Assembly: GCA_045531205.1 (NCBI GenBank)
Contig: JAZSDN010000100.1
Coordinates: forward strand, 1-24,033
Direction of reading: 5' to 3'
DNA length: 24,033 nt
Source of the DNA: JAZNQL01 sp045531205
GTDB lineage: Bacteria; Bacillota; Clostridia; UMGS1883; UMGS1540
Shown: positions 14,379 to 21,815 of the stretch, piece after piece
Layout of the letters: each line of letters begins with the position of its first letter
How positions within the stretch are numbered: position 1 is the stretch's first letter
The notes under the pieces: model-generated
Databases searched by the model: none
Seen by the model: only the letters and a program-made list of their open reading frames with translations
Told to the model about the DNA's origin: nothing
Program-made: the position numbers and the translations under genes

Positions 14379-15444
14379 GTTTTTTTGAGTTTTGGACTTT
14401 GGCCACCCCCGCTTTTTCTATTGTTCCGCCGCCTAAAACTATGTCACCATCGTATAAAACTACTGCCTGTCCTTTTGTTATGGCACGCTGGGGTGTTTCA
14501 AACTTTACATAGAGTTTTCCGTCTTTTACCTGTGCCGTGGCAGGTTGCTCTGTATGGCGGTAGCGGATTTTTGCAAGGCAGGGAGTTTCTTTTTCAAAGC
14601 TCCCCGATATAATATTTATGTTGCCTGCAATAAGCGTGTCTGAAAACAAGTCGTCATTTCTTCCTAAAACCACCTTATTTTCTTCAGGACAAATATCGCA
14701 TACAAAAAGAGGCTCTGTATAAGATATTCCAAGTCCTTTTCGCTGACCTATTGTGTAATTTATTATGCCTCGGTGTTTGCCTAAAATATTACCGTCAAGC
14801 TTTACAAAATCACCTTGGGGGAAGATTTGCCCCGTATGCTTTTGTATAAAATCTGCATATTTCCCGTCGGGCACAAAGCATATATCCTGACTTTCTTTTT
14901 TGCCCGCACTTTCAAAGCCGTGCGAAAATGCTATGTCACGCACCTCTTGCTTTGTAAGTCCGCCTAAAGGAAAGCAGATATGAGAAAGCTGTTCCTTTGA
15001 CAGGTTATATAAAACATAGCTCTGGTCTTTTTCTTTATTCAAAGCCTTTTTTAACACATATTCGCCCGTTTTTTCCGAAAACTCTACTCTTGCATAATGT
15101 CCCGTTGCAATCTTTTCGGCTCCCATTTCAAGCATTTTCTGGTACAAACCGTCAAACTTTAAGTACTTATTACATTCTATGCAGGGGTTAGGGGTTTGTC
15201 CTTTTTTATATGCCGACACAAAATTTTCTATAACCTTTTCTGAAAATTTATCTGAAAAATCAAAAATATGATGCTCCATACCTAGCTTTTCGCACACATC
15301 TTTTGCGTCACGGCAATCCTGCCCGTTATCGGTATAAAGCTTCATTGTAGCACCTATGCAGTTGTATCCCGCTTTTTGCATTAAAAGAGCCGTTACAGAG
15401 CTGTCAACTCCTCCGCTCATTGCAATTAAAGCTTTTTTTGTCAT
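14356..15444 (-). CDS. mnmA: tRNA-specific 2-thiouridylase
   Basis: Installs the 2-thio group on wobble U34 of tRNA Lys, Glu and Gln, using ATP and sulfur relayed from a cysteine desulfurase. The 362 residues have the PP-loop SGGVDSS at 10-16, the catalytic Cys88 in NPCIEC, the partner Cys189 in SQDICFVPDG, GQRKGLG in the central domain and a C-terminal beta barrel. AGAGAGG precedes the ATG. The gene is monocistronic. Its last codons and stop lie inside the terminator hairpin. No adjacent cysteine desulfurase is seen. Confidence 0.97.
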   Translation of the reverse strand: MTKKALIAMSGGVDSSVTALLMQKAGYNCIGATMKLYTDNGQDCRDAKDVCEKLGMEHHIFDFSDKFSEKVIENFVSAYKKGQTPNPCIECNKYLKFDGLYQKMLEMGAEKIATGHYARVEFSEKTGEYVLKKALNKEKDQSYVLYNLSKEQLSHICFPLGGLTKQEVRDIAFSHGFESAGKKESQDICFVPDGKYADFIQKHTGQIFPQGDFVKLDGNILGKHRGIINYTIGQRKGLGISYTEPLFVCDICPEENKVVLGRNDDLFSDTLIAGNINIISGSFEKETPCLAKIRYRHTEQPATAQVKDGKLYVKFETPQRAITKGQAVVLYDGDIVLGGGTIEKAGVAKVQNSKKQKTAFLK

Positions 15445-15468
15445 AATATCGACCTCTCTTTGACTTTA

Positions 15469-15497
15469 AATGTACCATATTTTTTTTATAATGTCAA
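15469..15497 (-). promoter_or_regulatory. Promoter of mnmA
   Basis: On the minus strand: TTGACA (15497-15492), a 17-bp spacer and TACATT (15474-15469). It is divergent from the ddh promoter. Confidence 0.75.
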
Positions 15498-15510
15498 TGC
15501 ATGTTTTTTC

Positions 15511-15539
15511 TTGACAAATAAGGGTAAAAATACTATAAT
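15511..15539 (+). promoter_or_regulatory. Promoter of ddh
   Basis: TTGACA (15511-15516), a 17-bp spacer and TATAAT (15534-15539). Both boxes match consensus exactly, suggesting strong constitutive expression. Confidence 0.92.
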
Positions 15540-15570
15540 TTTTTTATTAAAGCAATTAGGAGTTGATTTT

Positions 15571-16551
15571 ATGAAAATAGGTATAGTAGGTTACGGAAAC
15601 TTAGGCAGAGGTGTTGAATGTGCAATAAAGCAAAACCCCGATATGGAGCTTTGCGCAGTTTTTACACGCCGTGCTCCCGAAACTCTTAAAATCATGACAG
15701 AAAATGTGCCGGTATTGCATGTTGACGATGCTCTTAAAATGAAGGATAACATAGACGTTTTAATATTGTGCGGGGGCAGTGCTACGGATTTGCCAAAGCA
15801 GACTCCCTTTTTTGCCGAGCATTTTAATGTTATAGACAGTTTTGATACACACGCAAAAATCCCCGAGCATTTTGAAAATGTTGATGCGTCTGCAAAAAAA
15901 GGCGGTAAAACCGCCATTATATCGGTTGGCTGGGACCCCGGAATGTTTTCTTTAAACAGACTTTATGCAGAGGCTATTTTGCCCGAAGGGCAAGCTTACA
16001 CCTTCTGGGGCAAAGGGGTAAGCCAGGGACATTCTGATGCTATAAGAAGAATTGAAGGCGTTTTGGATGCACGCCAGTACACAGTACCCGTGCCCGAAGC
16101 TTTAAGTGCTGTAAGAAGCGGTTCTGCTCCCTCTCTTTCCACAAGAGAAAAGCATACAAGAGAATGCTTTGTAGTGGCAGAAGATGGTGCAGACCTTGAA
16201 AGAATAGAAAACGAAATTAAAACAATGCCCAATTATTTTGCGGACTATAACACCACAGTTACCTTTATAGATATGGAAACTATGAAAAGAGAACATTCCT
16301 CTCTTCCTCACGGCGGTATTGTTATAAGAAGCGGAAAAACAGGCATAAATGGCGAGCATAACCACATAATTGAATACAGCTTAAAGCTTGATTCAAACCC
16401 CGAGTTTACATCCTCGGTTTTGGTATGCTACGCACGTGCCGCATATAAGCTGAATAAAGAAGGGTTAGTCGGATGCAAAACAGTTTTTGATGTTGCGCCT
16501 TGCTACCTTTCGCCCAAGAGCAACGAAGAATTACGAAAAAATTTGCTTTAA
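15571..16551 (+). CDS. ddh: meso-Diaminopimelate dehydrogenase
   Basis: An NADP-dependent enzyme that makes meso-diaminopimelate from tetrahydrodipicolinate in one step, for lysine and peptidoglycan. The start at 15571 is chosen because AGGAG lies 8 bases upstream and the promoter lies just before it; the longer frame would begin inside the mnmA leader. The 326 residues contain the nucleotide loop GYGNLGRG at 7-14, CGGSATD at 67-73, SFDTH at 90-94, the substrate region GWDPG at 120-124 and the family signature SQGHSDAIRR at 151-160. Length matches the Corynebacterium/Clostridia enzymes. The stop overlaps the RAYT start codon by one base. Confidence 0.96.
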   Translation: MKIGIVGYGNLGRGVECAIKQNPDMELCAVFTRRAPETLKIMTENVPVLHVDDALKMKDNIDVLILCGGSATDLPKQTPFFAEHFNVIDSFDTHAKIPEHFENVDASAKKGGKTAIISVGWDPGMFSLNRLYAEAILPEGQAYTFWGKGVSQGHSDAIRRIEGVLDARQYTVPVPEALSAVRSGSAPSLSTREKHTRECFVVAEDGADLERIENEIKTMPNYFADYNTTVTFIDMETMKREHSSLPHGGIVIRSGKTGINGEHNHIIEYSLKLDSNPEFTSSVLVCYARAAYKLNKEGLVGCKTVFDVAPCYLSPKSNEELRKNLL

Positions 16552-16661
16552 TGTTACTAAAAAGAAAATCTGCAAGATTAAAAGGATATAATTATTCTAC
16601 CCCTGGTGCGTATTTTGTTACCGTATGTGTAAAAAATAAAAAAACATTGCTCGGTAGAATT

Positions 16662-16687
16662 GTAGGGGGTGGCGGTTCCGACACCCC
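16662..16687 (+). repeat. REP-like element 1 (inside the RAYT gene)
   Basis: GTAG (16662-16665) is directly followed by a hairpin: GGGGTG, G, CGG, loop TT, CCG, A, CACCCC (16666-16687). The G/A mismatch is shared with element 2. GTAG next to a hairpin is the recognition layout known for REP/RAYT systems. Confidence 0.8.
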
Positions 16688-16832
16688 GCAAATGGTTCTG
16701 TCTGTGCACGGACAAATTCTTGATAAATATATCAATTTAATGGACAAAAAATATTCTCACATAAAAATAGACAAATATGTGATTATGCCAAATCATTTTC
16801 ATTTTATTCTCAATATAACGGATTATAAAAAC

Positions 16833-16859
16833 GGTGCGTCGGAAACCGCCGCACCCTAC
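16833..16859 (-). repeat. REP-like element 2 (inside the RAYT gene, inverted)
   Basis: On the minus strand GTAG (16859-16856) is directly followed by GGTGCG, G, CGG, loop TTT, CCG, A, CGCACC, ending at 16833. The design is identical to element 1, in opposite orientation. The outer stem differs by compensated changes. Confidence 0.8.
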
Positions 16860-17040
16860 AATAATGAAATCTCAAAATTTGTATCTCTGTTAAAACGGTA
16901 TTGTAACAGAGAATATAATGAAAATATATGGCAACGCTCGTATCACGACCATATAATCCGTGGCGAAAAGGATTATCAAAAAATATGGGAATACATTGAC
17001 ACAAACCCTTTTAAATGGGAAAATGATTGTTTTTATATAT

Positions 17041-17078
17041 AAAAAAGGAAACCCTGAAAATTCAGGGTTGCCTTTTTT
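17041..17078. terminator. Bidirectional terminator between RAYT and the SLH protein gene
   Basis: AACCCTGA (17050-17057) pairs with TCAGGGTT (17062-17069). Beyond one A/G mismatch the stem continues with GG/CC and A6/T6. The symmetry gives T runs on both strands, serving the convergent genes. Confidence 0.88.
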
Positions 17079-17142
17079 AGGAAATTGAAAAATTTATGTC
17101 AAAAAACATATTTTATAAATATGTCTTTTGATTTTTGGATTT

Positions 17143-19773
17143 TTATTGTGCCTTCCAAGCAGTTATTCTGTCCATAATAACTGCGGCTTCGGCTCTTGTT
17201 GCGTTGCCAAGTGGGTTAATTGTGCCATCAGCATTACCCTTTACTATGCCTGCATTTATCATTGCCATTATGTCCTCTGCTGCGTAATCTGCTACCAAAG
17301 CGGCATCAGAGAATGCCGAAAGGTCGCCGCCTGCAAGTCCGTTTTCGCGAACTAAACGCATACCTCTTGCACAGATTACCATAAAGTCCTGTCTTGAAAT
17401 GGGTTCTTCGGGTCTGAAAGTTCCGTCTCCCGAACCTTTGAGTATTCCTAAAGTCTGACCTATTGCAACTTCCTTTGCATAGGTAACGTTAGGTAATACA
17501 TCTGTGAATGTGCAGGTTGCATTGTCAGCCTTAAGACCTAATGCACGAACGAGGAACATTGCAAAGTCGCCTCTTGTGATATTTCTTTCGGGATGGTAAT
17601 AGTGGTAAGCGTTTGAGTCTAAAACTCCTGCTTTATCCATTCTTAAAATGGAATCATAAGCCCATCCGTATTTTGTTAAATCACGGAATCTCATTACTTC
17701 TACTCCGCTAATTTCTGCCGCATTACTCGGAATGATTTCGTAAACAACTGCTGCACTTGCAGGAAGTGTAATCTTTAATGTTCCGTTACCTGAAACAGCT
17801 GCTTCCTCAGCGCCAAAAAGAAGTTTGCCTGTATATGCGGTTATTTTGTTACCTCCGCCAAGGCTTGTAAGTGATAATTCAAGCTCCTGGTCTTCTGCCT
17901 TACGGTTTAATATAACCATCTGTATTTTGTTTTCTTTTACATAGGAAACTGCCCAGTAGGCATCTTCCTTAACATCGCTGAAAATGGGGTATTTATCAAA
18001 TACAAAGGCGTTAAATATATCGTCAAACTCATTTAGTGCCATTCCCGAAATTGCGGGCCAAAGGGTTGTATCATTTAACGGAAAGTTGTTCTGAGACCTT
18101 AAAAATTCGTAATAACCAACACCGCCTGCCCCTGCAAGGAAGCCCTGATACATCATATTACGCATTTCGTCGTATGATGGGAAGTATTCTCTGTATTCAA
18201 ACGCCTGCAAAAGAGGATATACGGGTTTTGTACCATCTAATTCTCTTATTGCATCGTTTACTCTTTTTTCAACCCAGGTAAGCGGGTTATAGGTACCCAT
18301 GGGGTATGGATCCATACCAAAAGCATCTACATATCTTACCGCTTTATTGTACGAGCCCTGTTCCATTGTCATAACAGGGTGGTTGGGGTCGTTATTTCTA
18401 ATTGCAATATATGTTTCCCTTAAACCGTCACACGAATTTGCATTTCTTGCATAGGGTTCGTCATCATTTAAGTAAGCAAAAACTGCGGGATGGTCTTTAA
18501 TTGCTGCTGCAATAAGCTCGGTATCGTGACGAAGGTCGGGGTGTCCGCCGGGTCTTTGCAAATAATAGGTAACAATAATTGCATACATACCCTTTTTCTG
18601 TACATTGTCAAGGGCTTTCTTCATCTGTGATATCTTCGATCTGTCGGAGCCTGTACGGGGTATGCCGACTTCAACAACATTTATTCGTCCTTCTTTTAAG
18701 CCTACCTTCCAGTTCTGCTCCATATAATACCACGCATAGCTTGGCATAAGCTCTATTCCGTTTTTGCGGAATACACCGTCCGCCCCCAAATAGGTAGGAC
18801 GGTCGTATTTATATACATAGTTAAAGTTTGTGTGTTCGTCTATTTTTGCTTCAATTCGGTATTCAGTATTTTTAAGTGTCATCCACGATACATCAAAATA
18901 CCACTTTGCAATACCGTTTTCGTCAGGTTTTATACCCTTTTGTTCTTCAATAACCTTTCCGTTAAGCGTTAAAGCCATATCAACAGTTTTTCCGGCATAT
19001 TCAGGATATGCCTTTAAGTTTACTTCTGTTTCAACATATCCTGCTGTTGTCTGGTCAGAGTAATAGAATGTCTGGTCGGGTGTTACAGTTAGGGGGTTTG
19101 CCCTTACTGTGTTATAAATAGTCATATCGTCAACCCAAACTGTGCCAACACCGTATCTACGAGCATAAAAACGAACATACTTTGTTCCTGCTGGTACAGG
19201 TACTCTTTGAGTAAAGTGTAACCACTTACCGCCTGTTCCCGAAGGAGCAATTATGTCAATAGAACCGTTTGCAGTATCTGCTCCGGGTGTGCCGCTATAA
19301 AATTCAAGCAACAAAACTGTTGCGCCTTTACCTCTTTTATCTGCATCACTTTGTGCTTCTGTAAAGTTTGTATAAAACCACGCACCAAATTGGTATTCTG
19401 CACCGCCGTCAACTTCAACAGCCTGCATTACCCAGGGTCTTACAAGTGGGTCGCCATTTGTAAGCTTTACGCTTCGGCTGCTTTCGTGGCCGAAGTTTGT
19501 TTCATACACAACAACTTGATTACTATCCCATGGGCTGCCAAAGGGAGTCCAGTTCCAGGGGCCGATATTATTGGTATCATTTTCAAAATCGCCGTTTTGA
19601 ACAAGGTTTGATACACCAATAATCTCATCTTCCGAGGGAACATTTTCAGGTGTTACTGTTGGTATCATTGTGTTCTTTTCAATGTCTGCCACAAAATCTG
19701 CCGATGCCAGTATTGGTAAAGCTGTGATAATAAGGCATACCGACATTAAAAGTGCCAAAAATCTTTTTTTCAT
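17143..19773 (-). CDS. Secreted SLH-anchored protein with carbohydrate-binding and glycosidase-like barrel domains
   Basis: An 876-residue exported protein. Residues 1-25 are a signal peptide ending ILASA. Residues about 55-222 form a jelly-roll like CBM4/9-type binding modules (NLVQNGDFE, VWVDDMTIYN). About 225-325 looks like an Ig-type domain. About 330-600 reads as a TIM-barrel glycosidase-like domain with YLNDDEPYA (Glu439), MTMEQGS (Glu471), AFGMDPYP (Asp487) and QAFEYREYF (Glu526); the acidic DEP motif is a plausible acid/base site. About 600-690 is a beta domain. Three SLH repeats (about 695-876) would bind secondary cell-wall polymer. The GH family cannot be assigned. It is the last gene of the nag transcript (GGAGAGAGG before the ATG), so an amino-sugar glycan target is likely but inferred. 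Confidence 0.85.
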   Translation of the reverse strand: MKKRFLALLMSVCLIITALPILASADFVADIEKNTMIPTVTPENVPSEDEIIGVSNLVQNGDFENDTNNIGPWNWTPFGSPWDSNQVVVYETNFGHESSRSVKLTNGDPLVRPWVMQAVEVDGGAEYQFGAWFYTNFTEAQSDADKRGKGATVLLLEFYSGTPGADTANGSIDIIAPSGTGGKWLHFTQRVPVPAGTKYVRFYARRYGVGTVWVDDMTIYNTVRANPLTVTPDQTFYYSDQTTAGYVETEVNLKAYPEYAGKTVDMALTLNGKVIEEQKGIKPDENGIAKWYFDVSWMTLKNTEYRIEAKIDEHTNFNYVYKYDRPTYLGADGVFRKNGIELMPSYAWYYMEQNWKVGLKEGRINVVEVGIPRTGSDRSKISQMKKALDNVQKKGMYAIIVTYYLQRPGGHPDLRHDTELIAAAIKDHPAVFAYLNDDEPYARNANSCDGLRETYIAIRNNDPNHPVMTMEQGSYNKAVRYVDAFGMDPYPMGTYNPLTWVEKRVNDAIRELDGTKPVYPLLQAFEYREYFPSYDEMRNMMYQGFLAGAGGVGYYEFLRSQNNFPLNDTTLWPAISGMALNEFDDIFNAFVFDKYPIFSDVKEDAYWAVSYVKENKIQMVILNRKAEDQELELSLTSLGGGNKITAYTGKLLFGAEEAAVSGNGTLKITLPASAAVVYEIIPSNAAEISGVEVMRFRDLTKYGWAYDSILRMDKAGVLDSNAYHYYHPERNITRGDFAMFLVRALGLKADNATCTFTDVLPNVTYAKEVAIGQTLGILKGSGDGTFRPEEPISRQDFMVICARGMRLVRENGLAGGDLSAFSDAALVADYAAEDIMAMINAGIVKGNADGTINPLGNATRAEAAVIMDRITAWKAQ

Positions 19774-19818
19774 TTTCCTCTCTCCTTTTTTACTTATATT
19801 TACATTTCAAAAATGCTT

Positions 19819-21063
19819 TTATATCATTTCATCTTGTTTTGTGGACAAGGAGTAAATACTGTCTGATTCCGGTTTTCTGCATAACCAGGCGCCATTTGTA
19901 AAATCGGGTATTGCAACGGGAAGTCCTGTTGCCATTGACTCTTCCGAAAGTGCGGTAATTGCCATTGCGGTTACACTGTCGTAAACATCTATCGGAGAAT
20001 CAAGCCCGTTTTTAAAGCAGTGTACAAAGGCATCTGTAACAAGACCGTCCATACCGCCGTGACCGCCTGTCAAGCCATCCTTTAATGCCTTTTTCCAAAG
20101 CGGATGGTCATATTCATCCTGCAATTTATCAGCATTTGAATAAAGCTCTTTTGGGGTATCCTTTTTTTCTGCCATTTCGTCGGTGTCTAAAAAGATGGTA
20201 TCGTTTTCTTCAACATAAAGCCCCTTTGTTCCGTGTACCTCAAAATTACGGCTGTAATATCTCGGCAGACTTGTATCAAGTGTAAGGGTAATTGTTTCTC
20301 CTCCCGCACACTTTATGATGGTTGTTACAACATCAGACTGGACTATTGTTTTTCCTTCAATTTCGTTTTTACCGATACCTGTTTTCTTTACATATTCGGC
20401 AATACCCTTAGAACACGAGCCCACCGAAACAAGGCTTACCATTCGGTTTGTGCGGTTTATGCCTAAAACCTTCATTATGGGCAAAAGTGCATGAGTGGGG
20501 TAATTATCGCAATTGCGGTTTAAGTAGTTGCGAAGTCTGTAATGGCGAAGCTCTATTCCGTTTGCAACCTGATCTCTTAAATCGTGACGGTAACCGCCTG
20601 CGCAGTGAACTATTTCGCCAAATATTCCTCTTTGTGCCATATTAAGCGTCATCATCTCGCGTCTTCCGTAGCAACAGTTTTCAAGCATCATAAAGAATGC
20701 TCCTGTTTTCTCCTGGGTGCGAATCAAATCCCAACAGTCTTCTATGCTGTAGGCTCCGCCCACTTCCATACCAACGGCTTTGCCCGCTTTCATAGCTTCT
20801 ATTGCAATGGGAACATGGCTTTCCCACGAAGATAAAACAAATACCGCTTCAATTTCTTTATCTTCTAAAATATCGTGATAATCCAAGGTGGTCTTGGGAG
20901 TTAATCCCTTTTCGTTCATAAAGCTTTCAATTTTTTCAAGCTTTTCTTTGTCGGTGTCGCAAATCCAGGCTATGTCAAGGTCTTCACGAAGGGCGTAGCA
21001 ATCCTTTATCATTACATCGCCTCGTCTGCCCATTCCTATTATACCGATTTTTAATTTATCCAT
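19819..21063 (-). CDS. Gfo/Idh/MocA-family protein, GH109-like (possible alpha-N-acetylgalactosaminidase)
   Basis: A 414-residue NAD(P)-binding protein. The Rossmann loop GIIGMGRRGD is at 7-16. The central and C-terminal parts resemble GH109, the NAD-dependent glycosidases of this superfamily: MLENCCYGRREMM at 126-138, GEIVHCAGGYRHDLRDQ at 149-165, the YPTHAL segment at 188-193, HGTKG at 277-281 and GGHGGMD at 333-339. No signal peptide, so it acts inside the cell. It is 11 bases after nagB, with AGAGGTG before the ATG. In this operon a role in freeing GalNAc or GlcNAc, or in redox conversion of an amino sugar, fits. The family call is firm; the glycosidase activity is inferred. Confidence 0.85.
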   Translation of the reverse strand: MDKLKIGIIGMGRRGDVMIKDCYALREDLDIAWICDTDKEKLEKIESFMNEKGLTPKTTLDYHDILEDKEIEAVFVLSSWESHVPIAIEAMKAGKAVGMEVGGAYSIEDCWDLIRTQEKTGAFFMMLENCCYGRREMMTLNMAQRGIFGEIVHCAGGYRHDLRDQVANGIELRHYRLRNYLNRNCDNYPTHALLPIMKVLGINRTNRMVSLVSVGSCSKGIAEYVKKTGIGKNEIEGKTIVQSDVVTTIIKCAGGETITLTLDTSLPRYYSRNFEVHGTKGLYVEENDTIFLDTDEMAEKKDTPKELYSNADKLQDEYDHPLWKKALKDGLTGGHGGMDGLVTDAFVHCFKNGLDSPIDVYDSVTAMAITALSEESMATGLPVAIPDFTNGAWLCRKPESDSIYSLSTKQDEMI

Positions 21064-21074
21064 CTTTTCACCTC

Positions 21075-21815
21075 TTAAAATATGTCGGGCAAAATTTCGC
21101 TTGCGCTTTCTGCATCAATGTACATAAGGAATTTTTCGTGTTCCTTTAAAAGTGTTGAAGGTACCATATTTGTTGTTTCTTTGGTAAAGAGTGTTGCCTT
21201 TACTGCTTCTGCCTTTACCTTGTAGGGTACGCAGGATACTATTTCTTTGCACTGCATAATCTGGTAAGGAGTCATTGATACTGCCTGCTTTGGAACATCA
21301 TCAATAGTAGCAAACCAGCCTTCGCCCATCTGTTGCTGTTTGCAACGGTCGTTTAAGTTTACTATGATATATGCTTCTTTTGTGTTAAAATCTGCGGGAG
21401 GGTCGTTAAATGCAATGTGAGCATTTTCGCCTATTCCTATAAGACCGATATCAATGGGGCTTTTACGGATTTCTTCTGTAAGCTTTTTGATGCCTTCTTC
21501 TGTTCCGTCAACAAAGTGAACTGCCTTCAAAGGTGCAACCTTGTCAACAAATCTTTCCTGCAAATATTTGCGGAAGCTTGCAACGTGTGTTATCGGCAAA
21601 TCAACATATTCGTCAAGATGGAACATTTCTACCTTTGACCAGTCTATGCCTGTTTCTTTTGTTAAAGAATCAATTGTGTCAAACTGGGATGCACCTGTTG
21701 ATAAAACTATTCTTGCTTCTCCTTTTTCTGCAATAGCTTTTTTGATTACTTCAGCAGTATGTGCTGCTGCACTTTTACCAAGCTCGTATCTGTCTTTGCA
21801 AATTCTGATTTCCAT
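21075..21815 (-). CDS. nagB: Glucosamine-6-phosphate deaminase
   Basis: Converts glucosamine-6-phosphate to fructose-6-phosphate and ammonia. The 246 residues show the phosphate loop STGAS at 39-43, the active-site DEY at 68-70 and the signature GIGENAHIAFNDPP at 127-140. The catalytic loop departs from the Escherichia coli enzyme: Asn131 stands for Asp141 and Asp138 for Glu148, with His133 retained. Asn at the first position also occurs in other Firmicute NagB proteins. The ATG overlaps the nagA stop as TAATG, with GGAG upstream, so the two are translationally coupled. The neighbouring nagA makes the assignment strong despite the changes; a sugar-phosphate isomerase/lactonase variant is the alternative. 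Confidence 0.9.
   Translation of the reverse strand: MEIRICKDRYELGKSAAAHTAEVIKKAIAEKGEARIVLSTGASQFDTIDSLTKETGIDWSKVEMFHLDEYVDLPITHVASFRKYLQERFVDKVAPLKAVHFVDGTEEGIKKLTEEIRKSPIDIGLIGIGENAHIAFNDPPADFNTKEAYIIVNLNDRCKQQQMGEGWFATIDDVPKQAVSMTPYQIMQCKEIVSCVPYKVKAEAVKATLFTKETTNMVPSTLLKEHEKFLMYIDAESASEILPDIF

Larger units (their letters stand above)
16551..17042 (+). mobile_element. REP-associated tyrosine transposase (RAYT, Y1/IS200-like) with embedded REP elements
   Basis: A 163-residue single-strand DNA transposase-like enzyme of the HUH/Y1 class. It carries the N-terminal RAYT signature (RLKGYNYSTPGAYFVTVCV, 9-27), the metal-binding HUH motif H82-F-H84 in IMPNHFHFILN, and the catalytic Tyr131 in IWQRSYHDHII with the supporting EYIDTNPFKW segment. 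The ATG at 16551 shares its A with the ddh stop (TAATG) and has no ribosome site, so expression may depend on ddh translation. Two GTAG-headed palindromes are in frame within the gene, encoding residues 38-46 (VGGGGSDTP) and 95-103 (GASETAAPY). Each lies in a loop between core elements, so the enzyme may still be active. No IS ends flank it, as is usual for RAYTs, which are single-copy domesticated genes. Confidence 0.9.

Noticed and set aside
15460..15570. Extended N-terminus of ddh from 15460
   Set aside because: The extension spans the ddh promoter and the mnmA leader; AGGAG sits just before the ATG at 15571, where the Rossmann strand begins.
21220..21240. GTAGGG within nagB as a possible REP head
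   Set aside because: No hairpin follows GTAG here; the bases encode the conserved CVPYKVK segment.
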